Shown here in pieces: positions 49,877-59,667 of a DNA stretch of 64,000 nt. The notes beneath the pieces are model-generated. The model was not told the origin of the DNA. It ran no database searches and saw only the letters and a list, made by a program, of their open reading frames with translations. Each line of letters begins with the position of its first letter. The first letter of the stretch is position 1. The translations under genes were made by a program, and so were the position numbers. This DNA is from Shouchella clausii (lineage in GTDB: Bacteria; Bacillota; Bacilli; Bacillales; Bacillaceae_D), in assembly GCF_002250115.1 (NCBI RefSeq), contig NZ_CP019985.1:3782001-3846000 (forward strand). The letters are read 5' to 3'.

Positions 49877-50548
49877 TTATAGCGGGCCAGAAATGCCTTG
49901 ACGGCGAATCATGATAAAATGCGCCCCAAGCAAACCAAGCAATGCTGCTGGCAAGAAGAAGACATGGATAGCAAAAAAGCGCGTCAACGTCGCAGCACCG
50001 ACAATTTCGCCTCCGGCAAGCAACGCTTTTGTAAAGTCGCCGATGATCGGTACGCTTTCAGCAATTTGAAGTGTGACGACAGTCGCAAAGTATGCTTTCA
50101 TATCCCAAGGCAACAAATAGCCTGTTAAGCCAAGGCCAAGCATCACAAAGAAAATCAATACTCCTACAACCCAGTTTAATTCACGTGGCTTTTTGTACGA
50201 GCCGGTAAAGAACACGCGCAACGTATGTAAAAACATCATGACAATAACAAGGCTGGCGCCCCAATGGTGCATGCCGCGGACAATGACACCCATTGCTACA
50301 TCGTTTTGCAAAAAGTAAACAGATGCATGGGCATTCACAATGTCCGGCACGTAGTACATGGTAAGGAACATTCCCGACAAAATTTGAATAACGGTTACAA
50401 AAAACGTCAAACCGCCAAAACAATAAATAAACGCTGAAAAGTGATGAGCTGGGTTGACGTGCTCCGGCACTTCATGGTCAGCGATATCCCGCCACATTGG
50501 CGTTATGTCGAGACGCTCGTCCACATAATCATAAATTTTTTGAAGCAT
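49877..50548 (-). CDS. qcrB: Menaquinol-cytochrome c reductase cytochrome b6 subunit QcrB
   Basis: The 223-residue cytochrome b6 has four membrane helices and haem-ligand His pairs in RGMHHWGASLVIVMMFLHTLRV and RFFAIHVFFLPAALLGLLGAHF. Cys43 in FIYCFGG is in the place of the Cys that holds haem c(i) covalently in b6-type and Bacillus complexes. It carries out menaquinol oxidation in the membrane. The ATG follows AGGAGGGG; it is the middle gene of qcrABC. Confidence 0.95.
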   Translation of the reverse strand: MLQKIYDYVDERLDITPMWRDIADHEVPEHVNPAHHFSAFIYCFGGLTFFVTVIQILSGMFLTMYYVPDIVNAHASVYFLQNDVAMGVIVRGMHHWGASLVIVMMFLHTLRVFFTGSYKKPRELNWVVGVLIFFVMLGLGLTGYLLPWDMKAYFATVVTLQIAESVPIIGDFTKALLAGGEIVGAATLTRFFAIHVFFLPAALLGLLGAHFIMIRRQGISGPL

Positions 50549-50562
50549 TTCTCGCGCCCCTC

Positions 50563-51054
50563 CTAAGTTCTTTGACTCACCTGTCCAAGATAAACTTGAT
50601 TGCCTTCCACCACGACTTCAAAAACATCAAGCGGTCGCGTTGGTGGCGTTCCGGCGATATTCGTACCATCCTCTTCAAAACGGCCTCCATGGCATGGGCA
50701 TTGGAACTCGCTCGCATCTTCATTGTACGAAACCGTGCAACCAAGATGAGTGCATACTGAAGATAGAGCGACAACTTTATCGCCGTCCAAATAGATGTAA
50801 GCTTCGTGCTCTACTTGTGACTCGTACCATGAGTCAACTTGCGTGAAGCTCCATGTAAAGCGCTGCGGCACATCGGTCAAATCATCCAGTTCGCAAACGA
50901 GCTGCATATCCGACTCCGCACCTGCTTTTAAGGCAGGATCAAGGGCAAAGCGAATCATCGGCATTAACATGCCAGCAGCCATGAAACCGCCGACGCCAGT
51001 GAGCGTGTACGATAAAAATTGCCGTCTTGATACTTTGTGGTCTCTCTCGCTCAC
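50563..51054 (-). CDS. qcrA: Menaquinol-cytochrome c reductase Rieske iron-sulfur subunit QcrA
   Basis: The 163-residue Rieske protein has an N-terminal twin-Arg-like export segment (KVSRRQFLSYTLTGVGGFMA) serving as a membrane anchor. The 2Fe-2S ligands lie in CTHLGC and CPCHGGRFEEDG. A GTG start at 51052-51054 is well spaced from AGGAGGG. The TTG of the longest frame (51072) lies upstream of that site and is rejected. First gene of the qcr operon, with a promoter just upstream. Confidence 0.94.
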   Translation of the reverse strand: MSERDHKVSRRQFLSYTLTGVGGFMAAGMLMPMIRFALDPALKAGAESDMQLVCELDDLTDVPQRFTWSFTQVDSWYESQVEHEAYIYLDGDKVVALSSVCTHLGCTVSYNEDASEFQCPCHGGRFEEDGTNIAGTPPTRPLDVFEVVVEGNQVYLGQVSQRT

Positions 51055-51135
51055 TATTTTCCCTCCTAACAACGTTCATAATTGTGCTCCTTTTATTCTG
51101 AGCATTCTTAACAAGACTAATACTAGGACGATACC

Positions 51136-51165
51136 ATCATACTATAAACCGCCTACATTGCGCAA
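51136..51165 (-). promoter_or_regulatory. Probable sigma-A promoter of qcrABC
   Basis: On the minus strand, TTGCGC (51160-51165) and TATGAT (51136-51141) are separated by 18 bases, 82 bases upstream of the qcrA start. Confidence 0.5.
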
Positions 51166-51185
51166 TATAAGTTAGAAGAGCGCTT

Positions 51186-51653
51186 TCAGACTTTTTGTTG
51201 CCATAGCTGCGATAAAAGGGGAATAAGCTGTTTCAACTGCCCGTCCATCACTTCTTTACGGTGCTTCGCTTCAACAAATTCAAGGGGAAGCGCCGGCACA
51301 AAAAACAGTGCCATTCCGTCAAGCTCCTTTTCAGCCGTTTTCCATTCCCCGTCAGCAGTCAACAAACAAATGTGGGAAAATGAGGCTGCTTTTAAATCGG
51401 CTGCCCACCCTAACAGCCTGTCAATGCGGCTTGCCATTGGTTCTGATTGGGCATAAGTAAAAGCAGGAAATTGCATGATCCGCCCGTGAAATTGCCGTTC
51501 CATTTCATCTGCTAGCTGAGCAGTAAACTCAACCGCTTGCGTCACTGTTTTCGCCTCAGTAGCCCACGTTGTTTTCATTAGCGGAATAAGAGCCGTGTCT
51601 ACATAGTCAGCCGCTTTTAAATATGTATCAATGTCTGCTGCACGAAACCGCAT
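51186..51653 (-). CDS. ypiF: DUF2487 protein YpiF
   Basis: The 155-residue soluble protein is of unknown function. It opens MRFRAADIDTYLKAADYVDT, has PAFTYAQSE, and ends QLKQLIPLLSQLWQQ. Its place between ypiB and qcrA is the same as in B. subtilis. The ATG is preceded by AAAAAGGAGAGG. No membrane segment or recognisable catalytic motif. Confidence 0.88.
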   Translation of the reverse strand: MRFRAADIDTYLKAADYVDTALIPLMKTTWATEAKTVTQAVEFTAQLADEMERQFHGRIMQFPAFTYAQSEPMASRIDRLLGWAADLKAASFSHICLLTADGEWKTAEKELDGMALFFVPALPLEFVEAKHRKEVMDGQLKQLIPLLSQLWQQKV

Positions 51654-51716
51654 ATCATCCTCTCCTTTTTGTCCTTCTATAGTATAGCAAAAAAACAGAG
51701 CCAGTTGGCCCTGTTT

Positions 51717-52262
51717 TCAAGATTTTCTTAAGCGATTTAGCCGTTCGCTCAATTCCATGAACGTCTCCTTATCGCCATTGTCAAGCGCCTCGTCAATCGC
51801 TTCAGACAGCTTTTTGAGTTGGAACAAGCGAACCGACTCCTGTAAAAGCGCTTCTGCTTTTCGCTCAAATGCCTGAGCCCTTTCTTGCGTTTCTGGCAAG
51901 TACGGATTGTCTTCGAGCACCGCTAAATATTGCGGGCACGTTAAGCGCTCTTGGAAGTGGAGCTCAATATATATGTCTTCTGTTTGGTTTAAGCGAATGT
52001 CGTGGAACGCTTTTTCGCAATCCGTTGTGACATGATGCTTTTTGCGGAAAGAAAATGGGATTTGTTCGATTCCTTGAGCAGAAATAACCAAAGCTTTTGG
52101 CGTGCCTTCAGAATGGTTTAAAAAGTGAACTCGTTCCATTAGCGTATCATCATTCATCAAGTAGTTCAAAAGCCAAGCACATTCTCGCCTTTTCAGTTGA
52201 TGGCGTTTGAGAAAGCTGCGCAAAAATGCTTTTTTGTCCATGACTGGAACCATATTGCTCAT
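51717..52262 (-). CDS. ypiB: UPF0302 family protein YpiB with IDEAL domain
   Basis: The 181-residue protein matches B. subtilis YpiB (179) in size and position. The UPF0302 part runs through FLRSFLKRHQLKRRECAWLL, FLNHSEGTPKALVISA and IYIELHFQERLTCPQYLAVL. The C-terminal IDEAL helix is LSEAIDEALDNGDKETFMEL. The family is linked with control of quinol-cytochrome c and aromatic genes only by neighbourhood; the biochemical role is unknown. The ATG follows AAAGGGGGAG. Confidence 0.92.
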   Translation of the reverse strand: MSNMVPVMDKKAFLRSFLKRHQLKRRECAWLLNYLMNDDTLMERVHFLNHSEGTPKALVISAQGIEQIPFSFRKKHHVTTDCEKAFHDIRLNQTEDIYIELHFQERLTCPQYLAVLEDNPYLPETQERAQAFERKAEALLQESVRLFQLKKLSEAIDEALDNGDKETFMELSERLNRLRKS

Positions 52263-52389
52263 TGCTCACTCCCCCTTTCTGAATTCGTTGGAAACTTTCC
52301 TAGTCCTGCATACCTGTAAATTCGCCTTGCCATTGCCTGAATCCTTTTTCTAGCCACAATTCGTTTTCTACAAATCGCGCTGTATCATA

Positions 52390-53673
52390 CTACTCTGCCT
52401 GCAATTCATCGAGGAGTTCTGACAAATCACTCCGCTCAGGGCTTTGTTGCAGCGCTTTTTGAAAAAGTTCTACCGCCTTGTTTCGCTCTCCCTCTTCCAA
52501 AAGAAAGTGGCCATACTCGCTTAGAAAGTCTGTGTCTTCATGAAAAGCAACATAGGCCTCTTTGTATTTTTCCCGTGCCGTTTCATAATACTCTAGCTGT
52601 TTATGAGCGAGTGCTTCGTACCAAACGAGCAGCGCATCTGTTTCTCCGTAGGACTTGGCATGTTCGACAAGCTCCAGCAAGTCGTCATATCGTTCTTGCT
52701 CCCGCAAAAACGCTGCTAATGTTTGCAACGCCTCTGTATTTGTTGGATTTAAAGCAATAGCCTGGCGTAAGTATTGTTCAGCGCCGACAAAATCCTGTTG
52801 TTTATACAGCAGTTTCCCTGCAAGCAATGGCAGCGCATCATTAAATTCATCCATACGCATACCCGCGGCCAATGTTTCGAATGCTTCCTCATAACGCTTT
52901 TCTGCTTCATAAGCGCGTGCAAGCGGCACATAGACACTTGTAAAATCAGGGTCGAGTGTTTTCACAGCCTCAAGCTGTTCAATTGCCACCGTGTAATCAC
53001 CTTGCTGAAAAGCGGTAAAACCAAAGTTAAACAAAGCATTCGGCGGCAGTTCATTCTGTTTTTGCTGGTGGTATAGCAAGAGCGCGTCTTCAAACTGGCC
53101 ATTAGCCCCATAAGCTTCAGCAAGCGCCAAACCGACATTTATGTCACCCAGTTCCTCTTTTGCATGCAATGCCTGTTTTAAATACGGGATTGCTTTATTA
53201 TATGAACCTTGTTCAAGATAAAATTCACCGAGTGCATACGTAATGATGACCTCATTAGACGCTTTTTTATGGGCGGCGAGCAGTCTTTGCTCAGCTACTT
53301 CATCAAGAGATTGCAACTGGTATAAATCAGCAAGCAGCAGTTGTGCTTGTAAAAAACTTGGGTCGTGTTCGCCGATCTCTAATAAATACTCAATCGCTTC
53401 GTCTTCTTGGTCGGCGTCAATCATCATTTCTGCCGCCAAAACGTACAACTCCCCTTCATCAGGGTATAATTCGAGCAATTGTTCAATAAGCGGCCGTGCT
53501 TTATCAACATGTCCTAGCTCATAATAAAGCTCCGCTGCTTGGTAGAGCTGGTCATGGTTCGTTGTATTCGCAAACGCATCTAGTAAACGGAGTGCTTCTT
53601 CTACATTCCCAGATTCAATCGATGCATAAACTTTCTTTTTTATATCCACAAAAACATCATGCTCCTTTTGCAT
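52390..53673 (-). CDS. ypiA: Tetratricopeptide repeat protein YpiA
   Basis: The 427-residue all-helical protein is built from about eleven TPR units (for example EVIITYALGEFYLEQGSYNK and FTSVYVPLARAYEAEKRYEE). It is a cytosolic scaffold of unknown partners. Same position and length as B. subtilis YpiA (423). The ATG is preceded by AAAGGCAAG. A promoter (TTGAAA 53711-53716 and TATAAA 53689-53694, 16 bases apart on the minus strand) lies close upstream, giving a short leader. Confidence 0.9.
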   Translation of the reverse strand: MQKEHDVFVDIKKKVYASIESGNVEEALRLLDAFANTTNHDQLYQAAELYYELGHVDKARPLIEQLLELYPDEGELYVLAAEMMIDADQEDEAIEYLLEIGEHDPSFLQAQLLLADLYQLQSLDEVAEQRLLAAHKKASNEVIITYALGEFYLEQGSYNKAIPYLKQALHAKEELGDINVGLALAEAYGANGQFEDALLLYHQQKQNELPPNALFNFGFTAFQQGDYTVAIEQLEAVKTLDPDFTSVYVPLARAYEAEKRYEEAFETLAAGMRMDEFNDALPLLAGKLLYKQQDFVGAEQYLRQAIALNPTNTEALQTLAAFLREQERYDDLLELVEHAKSYGETDALLVWYEALAHKQLEYYETAREKYKEAYVAFHEDTDFLSEYGHFLLEEGERNKAVELFQKALQQSPERSDLSELLDELQAE

Positions 53674-53765
53674 GCTTCTTGCCTTTATTTTATAGTAAGC
53701 AATTGTGCCCTTTCAACCATTCTGTTTGCCCATCATTTTAAAAAAATCTTTTATGGCAAAACCTG

Positions 53766-53794
53766 TTGACAATGGAAGCGTTTTCGTTTATTCT
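53766..53794 (+). promoter_or_regulatory. Promoter with CcpA-like (cre) site for the candidate small RNA
   Basis: A perfect -35 TTGACA (53766-53771), 17-base spacer, and -10 TATTCT (53789-53794). TGGAAGCGTTTTCG in the spacer (53773-53786) matches the cre consensus TGWAANCGNTNWCA at 12 of 14 positions. Binding there would repress. Confidence 0.6.
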
Positions 53795-53800
53795 CTAATT

Positions 53801-53898
53801 AGCGTATGGTTTCTCTCCACTCCTATCCATACATTCTTAGCTATTATGGCTAAATCCATTTGTAAACGCTTTCGTTTACAGGTGGATTCTTTTTTTTG
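53801..53898 (+). ncRNA. Candidate small RNA of about 98 nt with CcpA-like site in its promoter
   Basis: Transcription from the promoter at 53766 would give a short RNA ending in a very strong intrinsic terminator: 53853-53868 pairs with 53873-53888 (16 bp, two G-U) around CTTT, then eight T. The single-stranded 5' part is rich in C and U (TTTCTCTCCACTCCTATCC), so it could cover Shine-Dalgarno sequences. A 15-codon frame starts at 53805, but lacks a ribosome binding site. No plus-strand gene is near. Confidence 0.55.
53853..53897 (+). terminator. Terminator of the candidate small RNA
   Basis: The stem AATCCATTTGTAAACG / CGTTTACAGGTGGATT with loop CTTT is followed by CTTTTTTTT. The inner palindrome also resembles a cre site (13 of 14), which may be coincidence. 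Confidence 0.85.
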
Positions 53899-53904
53899 GG
53901 GCAA

Positions 53905-53929
53905 AAAAGCAAGCACATGGCTTGCTTTT
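53905..53929 (-). terminator. Terminator of the trp-aro supraoperon
   Basis: AAAAGCAAGC / GCTTGCTTTT (53905-53914 with 53920-53929), then T on the minus strand. It lies 136 bases after the aroA stop and separates aroA from ypiA. Confidence 0.8.
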
Positions 53930-53962
53930 AGACTATAAACACTGCTCGTATCTTCGTTGATC
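53930..53962 (-). repeat. Terminator-linked intergenic repeat, copy D (degenerate)
   Basis: Read on the minus strand, AACGAAGATACGAGCAGTG then TTTATAGTCTA. It resembles the end of copies A-C (GAAGTATGCGAGCGTTTGTCTACAGTCTGA) with several changes and a small gap, and again directly precedes a terminator hairpin. The rest of 53963-54064 holds nothing I recognise. Confidence 0.45.
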
Positions 53963-54064
53963 TGCTTAGCAACTGTTCACGCACACGGAACCATTTGCTC
54001 CCGTCCTCGCTTTCCTGACTTCGCCCCTCTGCTACAATCGATTTCGATTCGCTTGGACGCTCTT

Positions 54065-55357
54065 CTACTGTAGCGACTGTAAATGCTCAAAAAACTGAGG
54101 ATACGATACAGAAATGGCGCCTGTGTTTGCTAATTCTACCGGCCCATTTGCGCATAAAGAGGCAATGACAAGCGCCATGCCAATACGGTGGTCGCCATGG
54201 GAATCCACTTTCCCGCCTGTAAGCGGCTTGCCGCCACGGATAATCATGCCGTCATCGGTCGCTTCAATGTCCGCACCAAGCTTAGCCAATTCGCCTACAA
54301 CTGTATCAATGCGGTTCGTTTCTTTCACTTTTAGCTCTTCAGCATCACGGATAATGGTTGTGCCCGAAATTTGCGTAGCAAGCACTGCTAACACCGGTAT
54401 TTCATCAATTAACGTAGGCACTTCCTCCCCTTCAATGACAAACGGTGAGAGCTCGCTTTTTGATATCGTCATATCGCCCCGCGGTTCACCACCTGTAGTC
54501 ACTTGTTCGTCAATCGACAGCTTTGCTCCACTCCGCTTTAAGACTTCAAGAATGCCGGCACGCGTTGGATTTAAGCCTACATTCTTTAAGTGGACGCGAC
54601 TCCCCGGAACGATACAGCCTGCGACAAGAAAAAACGCCGCCGACGAAATATCCCCTGGAACAACAACGTCAGCTGCTTGAAGGGACTGGCCGCCTTGAAT
54701 CGAAATGGTCTTGCCCGCTGTCGTCACTTTCACGCCAAAAGCATGAAGCATTCGCTCTGTATGGTCTCTTGTTGTTTGCGGCTCTGTAACAGATGTTTCC
54801 CCTTCTGCTTGCAATCCTGCTAACAGAAGCGCTGATTTGACTTGTGCACTTGCTACAGGCATCGTATACTCGATTGCTTTCGTTTGCCCACCGCGAATCG
54901 ACAATGGGGTTTTATTTCCCGTTTCCCGTCCGTCAATTTGCGCGCCCATTTGCCGAAGTGGTGCAGTCACCCGTGCCATCGGGCGTTTGCCAATCGAATC
55001 GTCACCGACAACGACCGAATGAAAAGGCCGGCCAGAGAGGACGCCCAATAACAAACGGATCGTCGTGCCGGAATTGCCGACATCTAACACCCCATTTGGC
55101 TCTTTCAGCCCATCTAACCCTTTGCCTTCAACCGTGACTTTGTCGCCTTCTTGTTCAATCGCCACGCCCATTTGCCGGAAACAGGCGATCGTGCTTAAAC
55201 AATCATCGCCAGGAAGAAATCCGCTGACGTTTGTTGTACCATTCGCCATAGCGCCAAACATGACAGCGCGGTGTGAAATCGATTTATCGCCAGGTACGAC
55301 AATTGTCCCTGACAAACCCGATTCTGCTTTGTTTAGCACCTTTATCGTCTCGTCCAT
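54065..55357 (-). CDS. aroA: 3-phosphoshikimate 1-carboxyvinyltransferase (EPSP synthase)
   Basis: The 430-residue enzyme is the sixth step of the shikimate pathway. It has [80 protein letters not shown] and [14 protein letters not shown]. These are the motifs used to define class II EPSP synthases (GDK, SAQxK, NxTR, RxHxE). The start at ATG 55355-55357 after AAGGAG replaces the longer frame, which would overlap tyrA. Last gene of the aromatic supraoperon (named aroE in B. subtilis). Confidence 0.96.
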   Translation of the reverse strand: MDETIKVLNKAESGLSGTIVVPGDKSISHRAVMFGAMANGTTNVSGFLPGDDCLSTIACFRQMGVAIEQEGDKVTVEGKGLDGLKEPNGVLDVGNSGTTIRLLLGVLSGRPFHSVVVGDDSIGKRPMARVTAPLRQMGAQIDGRETGNKTPLSIRGGQTKAIEYTMPVASAQVKSALLLAGLQAEGETSVTEPQTTRDHTERMLHAFGVKVTTAGKTISIQGGQSLQAADVVVPGDISSAAFFLVAGCIVPGSRVHLKNVGLNPTRAGILEVLKRSGAKLSIDEQVTTGGEPRGDMTISKSELSPFVIEGEEVPTLIDEIPVLAVLATQISGTTIIRDAEELKVKETNRIDTVVGELAKLGADIEATDDGMIIRGGKPLTGGKVDSHGDHRIGMALVIASLCANGPVELANTGAISVSYPQFFEHLQSLQ

Positions 55358-55367
55358 ATTCTTCTCC

Positions 55368-56465
55368 TTATATTGTGTAAGTTTCATACATATGCCGTTT
55401 CAGTTCTTTTTGGGCATATATTCGATCCTCTTCTGAACGGAAACTAAGGCGTAAAACGCCCATAATGTCTTCCCGCGTCTCTAATATCCGAATATTGGTA
55501 ATGCTAATTTCTTTATTAGCAAGTATCCTTGTCACATCAGAAATAACACCTGGATGGTCAGGAACATCGACAAACAAATCATAAAAAGCGGGTATCGCTC
55601 CTTTTTCGCGCTGTGGCAACTCTTCACGAAATGCTTTTGCTTCTTGGAAGTAAGCATGAATGGCTTTGCCGTCGCAGCGTTCAACCATTTCCTTTACAGA
55701 ATCCATCTCGATTTGCCATTCGGCAAATAGGCGCAGCATTTCTTCTTTATTATGCAAAAGCACATCACGCCACATGACCGGGCTCGCCGAGGCAATCCGC
55801 GTAATGTCCCTAAAACCACCTGCCGCTAATTGGGCTACCTCTGGATCGGTTTTTTCAAGCTTTTTGAGCTGATGGACTAGGCTAGCTGCAATAATATGGG
55901 GGAAATGGCTCACTGTGCCTGCCAGTTTGTCATGCTGTTGTGGTTCCATTTGCAAAAAACGCGCTTTCGTGCCTTTCAACAAATTTTGCAAGGCGATAAT
56001 ATGGCGTGGCTCACTATTCTTGCCAGGGGCTAGTAAGTAAAACGCATTTTCAAACAAATGGGCTTTTGCTGCCTCGACGCCTGATTTATGTGAGCCTGCC
56101 ATCGGATGGCCGCCAATAAAGCAGACGTTGTCACTGAAATGGGTATCAGCAGCCGCGGCAATATCTTGCTTTGTTGAACCGACATCCGTAACGATGACAC
56201 CTTGTTTCAACGAGATCGTGCTAAGCTGCTCAATCAATTCAATCGTTTTGCTTACTGGCACTGCTAAAATGATAAAATCAGCTGCTTGTGCCCCTTCTTC
56301 TAGGCTTGAGGCAGCCTCATCAATTACGCCAAGTGCTTTAGCCATATGGAGCTGTTCGGCTGAAATATCGTAGCCGACCAAATGGATGTCTTGGTCGCGC
56401 TTAATTGCAAGCGAGATGGAGCCGCCAATCAACCCCATCCCGACAACAAATGCTGTACGCTTCAT
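55368..56465 (-). CDS. tyrA: Prephenate dehydrogenase with ACT domain
   Basis: The 365-residue NAD-dependent enzyme converts prephenate to 4-hydroxyphenylpyruvate. The dinucleotide motif is [16 protein letters not shown] (residues 8-23), then [14 protein letters not shown] and [19 protein letters not shown] with the catalytic His. A helical dimer domain follows ([15 protein letters not shown], then [17 protein letters not shown]). The C-terminal ACT domain ([20 protein letters not shown] and following) suggests control by an aromatic amino acid. It sits between hisC and aroA. Confidence 0.95.
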   Translation of the reverse strand: MKRTAFVVGMGLIGGSISLAIKRDQDIHLVGYDISAEQLHMAKALGVIDEAASSLEEGAQAADFIILAVPVSKTIELIEQLSTISLKQGVIVTDVGSTKQDIAAAADTHFSDNVCFIGGHPMAGSHKSGVEAAKAHLFENAFYLLAPGKNSEPRHIIALQNLLKGTKARFLQMEPQQHDKLAGTVSHFPHIIAASLVHQLKKLEKTDPEVAQLAAGGFRDITRIASASPVMWRDVLLHNKEEMLRLFAEWQIEMDSVKEMVERCDGKAIHAYFQEAKAFREELPQREKGAIPAFYDLFVDVPDHPGVISDVTRILANKEISITNIRILETREDIMGVLRLSFRSEEDRIYAQKELKRHMYETYTI

Positions 56466-56487
56466 GTCAATACCATTCTCCTACTCT

Positions 56488-57597
56488 TTATGCGCCTAAG
56501 CTTGCAAGGAGCTGGTCCAAAATCTCAGGAGCTTTTTCTATAAAGGCATCATTTTCGGCCTCATTGCCTATGGAAATTCGGATTGCCGTCGGGTAACCGA
56601 GCGCTTCACCTGAACGGAGAATAAAGCCATTCTCAAGAAAAGCTTGAAAGACTACATCTCCCGGAATCCCTGTTTCCACTAGCAAGAAGTTTGTTTCCGA
56701 CGGAAACACAAACATCCCTCTAGCCTCAAAGAAAGCGCGCAATTTTGCCTTCTCGACACTGTTTTTTTGCTTGCACGCCACAATAAACGCTTCGTCTTCC
56801 AGCGCTGCGAGCGCGGCTGTGTGGGCAAGGATGTTGTTGTTAAAGGGCAATCGCACAGGTTCAACTTGGCGAGCGATCTCACGCTGACTAATGCCGTAGC
56901 CGACGCGGAGGCCTGCAAGTCCATATGCTTTTGAGAACGTCCGCAACACAACTAGTTGCGGATATGCATTTAACAGCGCAATGCTGTTTGGGAAGTCTTC
57001 TAATTCTACATATTCATAGTAAGCTTCATCGACAACGACCAAGCATGTAGTTGGAACGGCGTCTAAAAACTTTTTCAACTCAGCTTCACCGAGTGCGACC
57101 CCATTTGGATTGTTAGGATTGCAGACCCAGACAATCCGCGTTTGGTCGTCAATCGCTGCAAGCATTGCATCTAAATCGTGGGAGCCGTCTTCTTTAACGG
57201 TTATTTCTTTGATCGTTGCCCCTTCAATCGTTGCATTTAACTTGTACTGAGAAAAAGAGGGCGTCGCCATAACCGTGTTGGTCTCAGGCGTTAAAAAACT
57301 TCTGCATAGTAGTTGAATAACTTCATCGGTGCCATTTCCTAATATAAGCTGTCCTTCATCTACTTTATGTTTGGCAGCAAGTGCTTTGCGCAAGGCTGTG
57401 CCATAGCCATCCGGATACAAAAACGTTTTTGATGCTCCATCGGCAATCGCCTTTGCCACAGCAGGAGACGCCCCATACGGATTTTCATTCGATGCCATTT
57501 TTATGACGGTCTCTAAACCGTATTCCCTTTTCACATCTTCAATCGGCTTGCCTGGGGCATATGGTGGCAACCCTTGTATTTGTTTTTTTGCTAACAT
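56488..57597 (-). CDS. hisC: Histidinol-phosphate / aromatic aminotransferase
   Basis: The 369-residue fold-type I PLP aminotransferase has MASNENPYGASPAV, WVCNPNNPNGVALGE, VDEAYYEYVE and the PLP-binding Lys in RTFSKAYGLAGLRVGYG (about residue 220). In Bacillus this single enzyme serves both histidine synthesis and the last step of Tyr/Phe synthesis, which explains its place in the trp-tyr supraoperon. The ATG follows AGGTG. Confidence 0.95.
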   Translation of the reverse strand: MLAKKQIQGLPPYAPGKPIEDVKREYGLETVIKMASNENPYGASPAVAKAIADGASKTFLYPDGYGTALRKALAAKHKVDEGQLILGNGTDEVIQLLCRSFLTPETNTVMATPSFSQYKLNATIEGATIKEITVKEDGSHDLDAMLAAIDDQTRIVWVCNPNNPNGVALGEAELKKFLDAVPTTCLVVVDEAYYEYVELEDFPNSIALLNAYPQLVVLRTFSKAYGLAGLRVGYGISQREIARQVEPVRLPFNNNILAHTAALAALEDEAFIVACKQKNSVEKAKLRAFFEARGMFVFPSETNFLLVETGIPGDVVFQAFLENGFILRSGEALGYPTAIRISIGNEAENDAFIEKAPEILDQLLASLGA

Positions 57598-57665
57598 CGT
57601 GTCTGCACCTGCTTTCCCTAGTCTTACTAGCTATCCTACGCAAAATCAAGCGTACTAGCAACTGT

Positions 57666-58475
57666 TTAATAGGTCGGAGCGGGATGAAGGAGAGAATTGA
57701 CATATTGCTCAATTTCTTTGACTGCTTCATCTCGTGATTCCGCCTGTTTCAACGCCTCGCATCTAAGGCCAATTTGCTCAACAATCGCGCTCCCGATCAC
57801 AACACCGTCAGCATGGCGCCCCATTTCCTCAACTTGTTCGTAGCTGGAAATGCCAAATCCAACTACATATGGGACAGGCGATGCTTCTTTTACCAGCTTT
57901 AAAAAAGCTTCCACTTGTGGATGAAGTGTTTTTCTCGCGCCGGTTACGCCTAGTGAGGATACACAGTAAAGGAAGCCCTGGGCGCGGCTGGCAATCGCTT
58001 TGATCCGTTGCTGAGATGTTGGCGCTACAAGTGAAATAAGGGCAAGCCCTTGTTTTTCGCACTCATTAGCCAATGTTTCGCTCTCTTCAAACGGCAAATC
58101 GGGAACGAGGAGGCCGTCAATTCCGTAGTCGCATGCCGTCTCGCAAAAACGTTCAAACCCAAATTGTAGCAAAGGGTTGGCGTAAGTAAAGACAATAACC
58201 GGAATTGTAAGCCCCTCTTTCCTCATTTCCGGGACGAGCGCCATAGCCTTAGCCAGCGTCATCCCTCCTGTTAGTGCGCGTTTGGAGGCGTTTTGAATGA
58301 CCGGCCCATCTGCCAACGGGTCAGAATAAGGAATGCCAAGCTCCAGTACATCCGCCCCACTTCTCTGTAATGAGAGTGCGAGGGCGATGGTTGCTTCTGG
58401 CACCGGGTCTCCAGCGGTAATGAATGGAATAAACAAGTTACCCTTTTTTACAGCGTCAGTAAGCCGCTTATTCAT
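57666..58475 (-). CDS. trpA: Tryptophan synthase alpha subunit
   Basis: The 269-residue TIM barrel splits indole-3-glycerol phosphate to indole for the beta subunit. The catalytic Glu lies in [19 protein letters not shown] and the Asp in the same motif. [13 protein letters not shown] and the phosphate site [11 protein letters not shown] are present. The ATG overlaps the end of trpB by 8 bases. Confidence 0.96.
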   Translation of the reverse strand: MNKRLTDAVKKGNLFIPFITAGDPVPEATIALALSLQRSGADVLELGIPYSDPLADGPVIQNASKRALTGGMTLAKAMALVPEMRKEGLTIPVIVFTYANPLLQFGFERFCETACDYGIDGLLVPDLPFEESETLANECEKQGLALISLVAPTSQQRIKAIASRAQGFLYCVSSLGVTGARKTLHPQVEAFLKLVKEASPVPYVVGFGISSYEQVEEMGRHADGVVIGSAIVEQIGLRCEALKQAESRDEAVKEIEQYVNSLLHPAPTY

Positions 58476-59667
58476 CGTACCCCTCCTTATAAACCCGCTG
58501 CAATGTGTGCATATCCTTATCGCCTCTGCCTGATAAGCATACGAGCACAGATTGGTTTGGCGTCATCGTTTTCGCCATTTGAAAAGCTTTAGCCAACGCA
58601 TGAGCCGATTCAATTGCAGGAATGATTCCTTCCTCTTTTGCAAGAAGCGCAAGTGCCTCGAGCGCCTCTTTATCGGTTACAGCTTCATAACGGACTCGCT
58701 TTTGGGCGGCCAAGTAGGCATGCTCAGGGCCAACGCCAGGGTAATCCAATCCTGCGGAAATCGAGTAAGGCTCCATGATTTGCCCAGCTTCATCTTGAAG
58801 CAAGTAAGTAAGCGAGCCATGGATGATTCCTTTCGAACCTTTGCTGATCGTGGCAGCATGTTCGGCTGTATCGAGCCCCCGTCCTGCCGCTTCGACGCCG
58901 ACAAGCTCCACTTCATCCTCGAGAAACGGGTAAAACATACCGATTGCGTTGCTGCCACCGCCAACACAAGCAACAATTGTATCAGGCAGCCGCCCTGTCT
59001 TTTCTCCAATCTGCTGTTTTGCTTCATCGCCGATTACACGTTGGAAATTGCGGACCATTTTCGGATAAGGATGTGGGCCGACTACGGAGCCGATTAGATA
59101 AAACGTATCATCTGCGTGGGAGACCCAATAGCGAATCGCTTCATTTGTAGCGTCTTTTAGCGTTCGGCTCCCAGTCTCCGCCGGAACAACTTCGGCGCCA
59201 AGTAATTCCATGCGAAATACATTTAACTCTTGCCGCTTCATGTCTTCCACGCCCATAAACACTTTGCATTCCATGCCAAGGCGGCTAGCAACCGTTGCCG
59301 TAGCGACGCCGTGCTGGCCTGCCCCTGTTTCGGCGACAAGCTTGTTTTTGCCCATTCGTTTTGCAAGGAGCCCTTGGCCAATTGCATTATTCAATTTATG
59401 AGCCCCCGTATGAACCAAATCTTCCCGTTTTAAATAGATATTGGCTCCGCCTAATTTTGCACTAATGTTTTTTGCAAACGTCAGCGGTGTTTCCCTGCCT
59501 GCATATTCAGCCAAGTCGGCTTTTAGCTCTCCTATAAAAGCGGGATCAACCATCGCTTTTGCCAGCCCAGCTTCCAACTCTTCAATTGCCGACATTAATG
59601 TTTCGGGAACATATTTGCCGCCGAACTCGCCAAAACGGCCGCGGCTATCTGGTATTGTTTCCTGCAT
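58468..59667 (-). CDS. trpB: Tryptophan synthase beta subunit
   Basis: The 399-residue PLP enzyme joins indole to serine. It has [16 protein letters not shown], the PLP Lys in [32 protein letters not shown] and the phosphate loop [15 protein letters not shown]. The start at ATG 59665-59667 after GCGGGGG is preferred over TTG 59691. It overlaps the trpF end by 23 bases. Confidence 0.96.
   Translation of the reverse strand: MQETIPDSRGRFGEFGGKYVPETLMSAIEELEAGLAKAMVDPAFIGELKADLAEYAGRETPLTFAKNISAKLGGANIYLKREDLVHTGAHKLNNAIGQGLLAKRMGKNKLVAETGAGQHGVATATVASRLGMECKVFMGVEDMKRQELNVFRMELLGAEVVPAETGSRTLKDATNEAIRYWVSHADDTFYLIGSVVGPHPYPKMVRNFQRVIGDEAKQQIGEKTGRLPDTIVACVGGGSNAIGMFYPFLEDEVELVGVEAAGRGLDTAEHAATISKGSKGIIHGSLTYLLQDEAGQIMEPYSISAGLDYPGVGPEHAYLAAQKRVRYEAVTDKEALEALALLAKEEGIIPAIESAHALAKAFQMAKTMTPNQSVLVCLSGRGDKDMHTLQRVYKEGYDE

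Noticed and set aside
53805-53852. 15-codon open frame inside the candidate small RNA
   Set aside because: No ribosome binding site, and the start would be only a few bases from the predicted RNA 5' end.
53862-53881. Palindrome TGTAAACGCTTTCGTTTACA read as a second CcpA site
   Set aside because: It is fully explained as the inner stem of an intrinsic terminator; resemblance to cre is probably a by-product of the hairpin.
54114-54680. 188-codon plus-strand open frame opposite aroA
   Set aside because: Antisense shadow of aroA, which is supported by all family motifs.
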